This document shows positions 1 through 5,215 of a DNA stretch of 5,215 nucleotides, piece after piece. Both the position numbers and the translations under genes were made by a program. A model generated the notes under the pieces. It searched no databases and was not told the origin of the DNA. It saw nothing but the letters and a program-made list of their open reading frames with translations. Where the stretch lies: assembly GCA_031254955.1 (NCBI GenBank), contig JAIRTK010000412.1, positions 1 to 5,215 on the forward strand. Direction: 5' to 3'. How positions within the stretch are numbered: the first letter of the stretch is position 1; every line of letters begins with the position of its first letter. The DNA comes from Opitutaceae bacterium (lineage in GTDB: Bacteria > Verrucomicrobiota > Verrucomicrobiia > Opitutales > Opitutaceae).

Positions 1-25
1 CACCAGCCAGCTCTCGCCGCCATTA

Positions 26-179
26 CCTAATACTCTTTCCTAATTAAACGCACACAATGCAAGCCGATAAAGGTAGGGCTAGGCGACCCGCCGAGCCGCG
101 AGCGGTACACACGGCCCGGCGGGACGCCTCGCCCTACCCTTAACGGCTTCCTTAGGGGGATTTTCATTAGGAAAGAGTA

Positions 180-184
<5 letters not shown>
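26..184. repeat. Nested palindromic element with perfect 19-bp terminal arms
   Basis: The left arm CCTAATACTCTTTCCTAAT (26-44) is exactly the reverse complement of 166-184. Inside are AAGCCG (61-66) with CGGCTT (144-149). A long imperfect GC-rich stem follows: 72-79 with 131-138, 81-85 with 125-129, 87-93 with 117-123 and 95-98 with 112-115. Single mismatches separate these blocks and the loop is about 99-111. The whole is 159 bp and has no ORF of its own, as in a MITE or REP-like element. The right arm contains the helicase stop codon (180-182). Transcribed from the minus strand it would form a strong hairpin just after the helicase, so it could end transcription or protect the 3' end. It has no long U-tract, so I do not call a classical terminator. 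No clear target-site duplication is visible. Copies elsewhere in the genome are inferred. Confidence 0.8.
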
Positions 185-2090
<1,906 letters not shown>

Positions 2091-2129
2091 CGGGCGAGCC
2101 TGGCGGAGGCGCGGTGGTGACGCGAGGAT

Positions 2130-2150
2130 GGTTTTGCTTGTGCCAAAACC
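2130..2150 (-). promoter_or_regulatory. Small hairpin in the helicase upstream interval
   Basis: GGTTTTG (2130-2136) and CAAAACC (2144-2150) form a 7-bp perfect stem with a 7-nt loop. It sits 40 bp before the helicase start, within the 84-bp gap after the small upstream ORF. On the minus strand the second arm is followed by an ordinary mixed sequence, not a T-run, so it does not look like a terminator. A role in RNA folding is possible but unproven; such a short inverted repeat may also arise by chance. Confidence 0.3.
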
Positions 2151-2174
2151 GGGGAGGGGCGGAAGGGGCCGCCG

Positions 2175-2366
2175 TCACGCGTCCGCCGTCGGAAACGCCG
2201 TGACAAACGCCCGCGCGAGGCGGCGCGCCGCGCTGGCGTTGCGGCGTCGCGCGCGCAGGATCGCCGCGCGCCGGGGCGTGTTCATCTGGAAGAACCCCAA
2301 GTGCGCGCCAAAGGTCGCAGCCGCGCCTGCCCCGGCCGCACTGTTGGTCTCCTGCTTCGCCGGCAT
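2175..2366 (-). CDS. Probable small basic protein, function unknown
   Basis: A 63-aa ORF beginning MPAKQETNSA and ending in TGA at 2175-2177. I do not recognise the family. Three observations support coding. A Shine-Dalgarno sequence GAGGAGA (2370-2376) lies 3 nt before the ATG. About nine in ten third codon positions are G or C. A plausible -10 box sits just upstream. The N-terminal third is Ala/Gly-rich and neutral. The C-terminal half (about 30-53) is strongly Arg-rich (PRR, RARRR, ARRLAR), which could bind nucleic acid or form a basic helix. No signal peptide or clear membrane segment is seen. It is followed after 84 bp by the helicase on the same strand, so it may be a co-transcribed leader gene. 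A TTG start at 2399 would add 11 residues but would lack the Shine-Dalgarno site. It could still be a chance ORF in high-GC DNA. Confidence 0.5.
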   Translation of the reverse strand: MPAKQETNSAAGAGAAATFGAHLGFFQMNTPRRAAILRARRRNASAARRLARAFVTAFPTADA

Positions 2367-2369
2367 CGC

Positions 2370-2376
2370 TCTCCTC
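2370..2376 (-). promoter_or_regulatory. Ribosome binding site of the 63-aa ORF
   Basis: Minus-strand GAGGAGA, three bases before the ATG at 2366, is a strong match to the anti-Shine-Dalgarno sequence, with tight but workable spacing. Neither the helicase nor the glycosyltransferase in this window has a comparable site. This decides the start at 2366 over the upstream TTG at 2399. Confidence 0.55.
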
Positions 2377-2387
2377 GCCGCATCGAA

Positions 2388-2393
2388 ATAATA
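2388..2393 (-). promoter_or_regulatory. Possible -10 box for the small ORF and helicase
   Basis: TATTAT on the minus strand differs from TATAAT at one base and is the first AT-rich hexamer upstream of the small ORF. A start about 7 bp downstream (near 2381) would give a leader of about 15 nt that just includes the Shine-Dalgarno site. No good -35 hexamer lies 16-18 bp upstream. If real, this promoter may depend on an activator; the 10-bp repeats at 2421-2470 are in a suitable place. Confidence 0.3.
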
Positions 2394-2420
2394 CAACAAA
2401 TCAATAAACTGCCTGCAGAT

Positions 2421-2470
2421 TGCATGGATTCATACGAGTTCATACAAATCCATACAGATTCATACGGATT
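2421..2470. repeat. 10-bp tandem repeat array (CATACNNATT), helical phase
   Basis: Four consecutive 10-bp units start at 2431, 2441, 2451 and 2461: CATACGAGTT, CATACAAATC, CATACAGATT and CATACGGATT. A degenerate fifth unit, TGCATGGATT, lies at 2421-2430. CATAC is invariant in the four full units. The spacing of about one helical turn puts each copy on the same DNA face, as in iterated regulator-binding sites. The array lies about 30-80 bp upstream of the possible -10 box at 2388-2393 and abuts the MITE-like element that follows. It may be an operator, or simply a slippage-derived microsatellite. No regulator gene is visible nearby. Confidence 0.75.
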
Positions 2471-2543
2471 TTTATGATTTAGAGCGTCTAACAAAAGAAG
2501 GCTTGAGCGGAGAGACACAACGGACACGGAGGCGCGTGACGGC

Positions 2544-2703
2544 GGATGTAGGGGCTTCGCTTGCGAAGCCCGTTGCTTGCGAAGCCCGTTGCCGGACAGC
2601 AGTCGCGCGCGTTTGTGTTTCATGCGACTGCGCCGGCGCACTGGCGGAAGCAAATCCGTGGCGTCCTTCCGCGACGGGCTTCGCAAGCGAAGCCCCTACA
2701 TCC
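2544..2703. repeat. Perfect 30-bp inverted repeat, each arm itself a hairpin
   Basis: Positions 2544-2573 are the exact reverse complement of 2674-2703. Each arm contains its own palindrome: GGGCTTCGC (2552-2560) with GCGAAGCCC (2563-2571) around TT, mirrored at 2676-2684 and 2687-2695 around AA. The region can therefore fold either as one long stem or as two separate hairpins. The outer edge of each arm reads GGATGTAGGGGCTTCGC in the inward direction. Confidence 0.9.
2559..2590. repeat. Exact 16-bp tandem duplication
   Basis: GCTTGCGAAGCCCGTT occurs at 2559-2574 and again at 2575-2590, with no mismatch. The unit overlaps the left arm of the 30-bp inverted repeat, while the right arm has only one copy. 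This looks like a local duplication after the palindrome formed. Confidence 0.9.
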
Positions 2704-2771
2704 TCGCGTTTTCCCACGCTTTTCATACCGTCTTTCGGCCTGCCCTATTGTAATTTTGTTAGGCGCTCTAA

Positions 2772-2865
2772 GAACCTAATCCTGTTAATACTGAAAAACC
2801 CTGTAATCTGGCTTAAAATAAATCATTAATTGGGGATTTATTCTTTATTTTAAAGTTTTCTCTTT
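2772..2865. other. AT-rich spacer with 10-bp inverted repeat
   Basis: This stretch is clearly more AT-rich than the rest of the window. TTAAAATAAA (2813-2822) and TTTATTTTAA (2844-2853) form a perfect 10-bp inverted repeat around a 21-nt loop. No ORF or clear promoter pair is visible. It separates two repeat elements. Confidence 0.5.
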
Positions 2866-3216
2866 TTAACCACGGAGACATGGAGGCCACGTAGTGTGGA
2901 GGGAGTTTTTCTAGGATAAATTTTTTGGCCTCCCGTTTTTTCCGATGTCATGAAACCATGAACGACCTCACGCAGAGTCGCGGAGACGCAAAGAAAAGCT
3001 CTCTTTATCAAAAGGGTTTTCTCTGTGTCTTTGCGTCTTCGCGTGAGGATAAACCCTAAAATCAATCCATTCGCCATCTTGCGCGGCGCTGCCGAGTGGC
3101 TTGACAAGGCCCAAAGAATACAGCCTGCCTCATGCCTTCCGCTTCCGTCCTCCGTCGTCCTTTGCACTCCATGTGCCCTTTGCGTTCTTCGTGTCCTTTG
3201 CGTCCTCTGTGGTTAA
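2866..3216. repeat. Composite intergenic repeat with TTAACCAC ends
   Basis: The left edge TTAACCACGGAG (2866-2877) mirrors CTCTGTGGTTAA (3205-3216) with one mismatch. Between them lies a second palindrome: CCTCACGC (2966-2973) pairs with GCGTGAGG (3041-3048), continued by GAGACGCAAAG-type sequence on the left and CTTTGCGTCTTC on the right. A shorter inverted pair GGAGGCC/GGCCTCC lies at 2882-2888 and 2927-2933. The right part is an 18-bp tandem array. Sequences of this CGCAAAG and CCACGGAG style recur in intergenic DNA of several unrelated bacteria (general recollection). It may be one element or two nested ones. No convincing gene is present. Confidence 0.6.
3159..3212. repeat. 18-bp tandem repeat, three units
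   Basis: CCTTTGCACTCCATGTGC (3159-3176), CCTTTGCGTTCTTCGTGT (3177-3194) and CCTTTGCGTCCTCTGTGG (3195-3212) are consecutive 18-bp units. All begin CCTTTGC, and the last ten bases vary. The array runs directly into the terminal GGTTAA of the composite element, so it forms that element's right end. Confidence 0.85.
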
Positions 3217-3217
3217 T

Positions 3218-3394
3218 TCTACTTTGTTAACCGAGGTTAACGCGAGGCAGTGCGGGTCGTAAGGCACGAGCGGTTCGAGTGGCACGGACGGTTTGCCCGT
3301 GGGATTGCGTGGCATGGGCGGAGTCACCCATGCCACGCAATCCCGCAAGCCGTCCGCTTAACCTCAGTTAACAACCCTCTGTTAACAAAGTAGA
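3218..3394. repeat. GTTAAC-rich nested palindromic element
   Basis: The perfect 14-bp arms TCTACTTTGTTAAC (3218-3231) and GTTAACAAAGTAGA (3381-3394) enclose three further stems. These are GAGGTTAA/TTAACCTC (3233-3240, 3358-3365), CGGACGGTTTGC/GCAAGCCGTCCG (3285-3296, 3345-3356, one mismatch) and the perfect 18-bp hairpin at 3301-3344. GTTAAC occurs four times (3226, 3236, 3367, 3381), always near the ends. The 177-bp element has no ORF and starts one base after the preceding composite repeat ends. It resembles a MITE; the mobilising family is unknown. Confidence 0.75.
3301..3344. repeat. Perfect 18-bp hairpin with 8-nt loop
   Basis: GGGATTGCGTGGCATGGG (3301-3318) and its exact complement (3327-3344) flank the loop CGGAGTCA. 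RNA from either strand would fold into a very stable hairpin. No T-run follows on either strand, so it is not a classical intrinsic terminator. It forms the core of the GTTAAC-rich element. Confidence 0.9.
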
Positions 3395-3401
3395 GTTACT
3401 C

Positions 3402-3569
3402 ACTGCGGTTACGCGCTGCCGGTGTAATGCAGGTTGTCAGGCTTCTCGCTTCGCTCGGAATCCAACTTGCTGACGGGCCGAAGGCCCGCCCTGAAGCAGA
3501 CTCGGAAGTCTGCGCTACAAGTCTGCGTTACGAGGCTGCGCTACGGCAGAGGCTGCGCGTAACATCAGT
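3402..3569. repeat. Palindromic element containing GTAGCGCAGAC-type repeats
   Basis: The ends GTTACGCG (3408-3415) and CGCGTAAC (3556-3563) are perfect inverted repeats. They extend imperfectly outward (ACTGCG against ATCAGT) and inward (CTGCCG 3416-3421 with CGGCAG 3544-3549). Inside are two tight hairpins: CGGGCC/GGCCCG around GAA (3474-3488) and GCAGACT/AGTCTGC around CGGA (3496-3513). A 13-bp tandem repeat follows. It begins eight bases after the GTTAAC-rich element ends. Confidence 0.6.
3506..3544. repeat. 13-bp tandem repeat, three units
   Basis: AAGTCTGCGCTAC (3506-3518), AAGTCTGCGTTAC (3519-3531) and GAGGCTGCGCTAC (3532-3544) are consecutive. The first two differ at one base. On the minus strand the units read GTAGCGCAGAC. 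The array overlaps one arm of the hairpin at 3496-3513. Confidence 0.85.
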
Positions 3570-3627
3570 TAAAAAGAAAATGCCTTTAAATAAGGGAGAA
3601 GTCCTTAGTCGCGCCAAAAAATGCCTA

Positions 3628-3915
3628 TCACCCGGCGGGCAAATACATGGGAGCCGGATGAAGAAAGAGCAGGAGCCGGGCGTCGGGCGAAGAGGCGCAA
3701 AAAAGTCGAGGAGTTTCTGGAAGTTCAACGCCGCCACCGCCGGGAACACGACGTTGAGCGCGTCGCCCGGCGTGCCCTTGAGACGGTTGCGCTCCAGCCG
3801 GCGTTTGCTTTTGAGCAGCGACGCTGCGCGTCTCCAGGCACGACGGGCGCCCTTGGGATGCTCGTGCCGCAGCCACGGCTTGCATGGCGGGCGTCATGCC
3901 GTGTTGCCACGCACG
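3628..3915 (-). pseudogene. Decayed C-terminal fragment of an IS5-type transposase
   Basis: On the minus strand, 3699-3812 translates to a run containing KSKRRLERNRLKGTPGDALN, then VVFPAVAALN, then FQKLLDFF. This matches the conserved C-terminal pattern of IS5-type DDE transposases (a Lys-Ser-x-x-Arg block, RN-x-LKG, GDA-x-N, then N-x-x-KLL). The reading frame has a TGA near 3894-3896. The segment HGMTPAMQA (about 3877-3905), which resembles the stretch before the IEP-x-IGH motif, is in a different frame, suggesting a frameshift. The IEP-x-IGH block, with its catalytic Glu, is not recognisable. The upstream catalytic Asp residues and N-terminal region are absent. The remnant is therefore inactive. 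The family call rests on pattern memory; the limits are approximate, and no matching terminal inverted repeats were found. Confidence 0.6.
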
Positions 3916-3960
3916 GGAACGGCGCCATGCTTCTTGCTCACCCGACATCCATCTTGTTCC

Positions 3961-5202
3961 ATGTGCCGCGCCCTCGTTATTTCAAACCTCCATGCCCCCG
4001 ATTGCGTTGGCGGTTATGAGATGGTCGCCTCGGAGTGCATGGATGCGCTGGAGCGCGACTGCGGATGGCAAATTCGCTGTCACTGCGCCACGACCGGACG
4101 CCCGCGCCCCGGACCGTATCCGCCGCGCGTGACCGCCGGCCTGACGGGATATTTCCCGCGCGGCTGGACGCACCATCACGCCTTGCTGTCCGCCGCGCGT
4201 CATCTGGAGTACCACACGCGCGCCGCCGAAATCCTTCAGCGCGAAGCCGCAGCAGCCGATGCGACCCTCCTCTTCAACCCGCGCCGGCTCTCCACGCTTC
4301 AATGGGTACCGGCGATTGCCGCCGCCCGCAATCCGGTCGCGTGGATCTCCGATTACTGGCCGGCCGAGTATCCCGATTGTGACAAACTCTGGCAGGCCGC
4401 CGCCGCGAACCGGGTTTCCTTTTCCCCGCTCATCATGCTGGGCGCGGCCCGTGTCCGCCGGCTTTACGGAACGCGGAAACCCGCGCCGTCCGATTTGGCG
4501 TGCATCCGGCGCGCCGCCTTTGTCAGCGATTTTGTCCTGAAGAAAAACGCCCCGGCTTTCCCGCGACTCGAAGAAGCCGAGGTCATTCCCAATGGCATTG
4601 TCCCGGACCTGTTTCCTTTTGCTCCGATGGGCGCCGATCGCTGGCGGACTTGGGGATTTTGCGGACGCATCCAGCCCGAAAAGGGTGTTGCCCAGGCGCT
4701 GGATCTGTTTGCCCGCGCCGCCGCCGGGCAACCGGATTTGCGCTTCCTGCTCGCGGGGGACATGCGCACGGCCCACGGATGCGACATGCGAAGAAAAATC
4801 GCCGCGAATCCGGTCCTGGCTTCCAGAGTTGAGCTGCTCGGGGCGGTTCCGCGCGACCAGCTTGCCGGTCGTTTTTATCATCGAGTCGGAGTGCTGCTGT
4901 TCACCAGCCAGTGGGACGAGCCTTTTGCGCTGACCGTGGTGGAGGCGATGGCATGCGGCGCGTATGTTGCCGCCACCGACACCGGAGGCACCGCCGAAAT
5001 CGTCACGCCCCGGACGGGTCTGCTTTTGCCCCGGACCTCCCTCGAAACGACCGGTCCGATGCCGTCCGCGCTTCCGCCCGTCCCCACCCGATTGATAGAA
5101 GCGCAACTCGCCGCCGCGCGCGCCGCCGCCGGAGGCAAAACCATCCGTCAAATGGCCGAAAAACTCGCCGCCTTCGCCGGAGACGCCCGCGCCGCCAGTT
5201 GA
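3961..5202 (+). CDS. GT-B fold glycosyltransferase, family 4 type
   Basis: A 413-aa cytoplasmic or membrane-associated enzyme that would transfer a sugar from a nucleotide donor, probably during surface polysaccharide or glycolipid synthesis. The N-terminal acceptor domain begins MCRALVISNLHAPDCVGGYE; the Gly-Gly-Tyr loop is at 17-19. The donor domain shows GFCGRIQPEKG (232-242), LLAGD (263-267), VLLFTSQWDE (311-320), the EX7E pair Glu320 and Glu328, and ACGAYVAATDTGGTAEIV (331-348), all typical of GT4. The length is normal for the family; no signal peptide or transmembrane segment is seen. Sugar and acceptor cannot be inferred. The frame is open upstream to 3427, but that part reads through repeats and the transposase remnant, so the ATG at 3961, which gives the usual beta-strand start, is chosen. 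No Shine-Dalgarno site precedes it. The neighbours downstream are outside the window. Confidence 0.93.
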   Translation: MCRALVISNLHAPDCVGGYEMVASECMDALERDCGWQIRCHCATTGRPRPGPYPPRVTAGLTGYFPRGWTHHHALLSAARHLEYHTRAAEILQREAAAADATLLFNPRRLSTLQWVPAIAAARNPVAWISDYWPAEYPDCDKLWQAAAANRVSFSPLIMLGAARVRRLYGTRKPAPSDLACIRRAAFVSDFVLKKNAPAFPRLEEAEVIPNGIVPDLFPFAPMGADRWRTWGFCGRIQPEKGVAQALDLFARAAAGQPDLRFLLAGDMRTAHGCDMRRKIAANPVLASRVELLGAVPRDQLAGRFYHRVGVLLFTSQWDEPFALTVVEAMACGAYVAATDTGGTAEIVTPRTGLLLPRTSLETTGPMPSALPPVPTRLIEAQLAAARAAAGGKTIRQMAEKLAAFAGDARAAS

Positions 5203-5215
5203 AGTGGAAAGTTTA

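Larger units (their letters stand above)
2482..2768. mobile_element. MITE-like element with 15-bp inverted ends flanked by TA
   Basis: The ends GAGCGTCTAACAAAA (2482-2496) and TTTTGTTAGGCGCTC (2754-2768) are inverted repeats with one mismatch. TA flanks both ends (2480-2481, 2769-2770), and the symmetry extends one further base each side. No transposase is encoded within its 287 bp. Short non-coding elements with inverted ends and a TA duplication are typical of MITEs moved by IS630-Tc1/mariner transposases, but TA is short enough to be coincidental. Inside is a perfect 30-bp inverted repeat (2544-2573 with 2674-2703), a 16-bp tandem duplication (2559-2590) and a further stem CAGTCGC/GCGACTG (2600-2606, 2624-2630). 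ORFs crossing it are translations of the palindromes and are not counted as genes. Confidence 0.7.

Noticed and set aside
2091..2174. Separate sigma-70 promoter for the helicase
   Set aside because: TTGGCA-like sequence occurs on the minus strand near 2143-2148, but no acceptable -10 follows at 16-18 bp.
2421..2470. CRISPR array
   Set aside because: The 10-bp units have no spacers and no longer conserved repeat. The 13-bp and 18-bp arrays in this window fail for the same reason.
2503..2829. Small ORFs on both strands across the MITE-like element
   Set aside because: Their similar peptides on both strands come from translating the palindrome and tandem copies, and no ribosome site or family resemblance supports them.
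3301..3344. Rho-independent terminator
   Set aside because: The stem is strong but no T-run follows on either strand, and no gene ends nearby.
3427..3960. In-frame N-terminal extension of the glycosyltransferase by 178 codons
   Set aside because: It reads through tandem repeats, hairpins and the antisense transposase fragment and has no domain. The family's normal N-terminal strand starts right after the ATG at 3961.
3982..5151. 389-codon open frame on the minus strand
   Set aside because: It lies antisense to the glycosyltransferase, whose donor-domain motifs are clear. The product is Gly/Arg-rich and featureless.
5203..5215. Start of another gene or a terminator after the glycosyltransferase
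   Set aside because: Only 13 bases remain and they show no start codon, stem or ribosome site that could be judged.

Overview
The window looks like a chromosomal stretch from a high-GC bacterium. The strong GC bias at third codon positions, the scarcity of Shine-Dalgarno sites and the style of the intergenic palindromes suggest Verrucomicrobiota, perhaps Opitutaceae. That is inference from familiarity, not from any marker gene. I found no rRNA, tRNA, CRISPR array or phage gene.

Layout. Positions 26-184 hold a 159-bp nested palindrome with perfect 19-bp arms; its right arm contains the stop codon of the next gene. Positions 180-2090 (minus) encode a complete 636-aa DEAD-box RNA helicase with a C-terminal DbpA-type RNA-binding domain. 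Upstream of it on the same strand is a probable 63-aa small protein gene (2175-2366), with a good Shine-Dalgarno site, a possible -10 box, and a run of 10-bp repeats (2421-2470) further upstream.

From about 2400 to 3960 there is no intact gene. The spacer holds adjacent palindromic or tandem repeat elements: a TA-flanked MITE-like element (2482-2768), a composite repeat with TTAACCAC ends (2866-3216), a GTTAAC-rich nested palindrome with a perfect 18-bp hairpin (3218-3394), and a 13-bp tandem repeat inside another palindrome (3402-3569). After these comes a decayed C-terminal fragment of an IS5-type transposase on the minus strand (about 3628-3915).

Positions 3961-5202 (plus) encode a complete 413-aa GT-B family 4 glycosyltransferase. 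It is divergent from the helicase and begins just beyond the transposase remnant.

The helicase (RNA remodelling, possibly ribosome assembly) and the glycosyltransferase (probably cell-surface polysaccharide) have no visible functional link. I see no convincing new multi-gene system. The most notable feature is the dense mosaic of unrelated palindromic elements between two divergent genes, plus the small ORF and helical-phase repeat upstream of the helicase.
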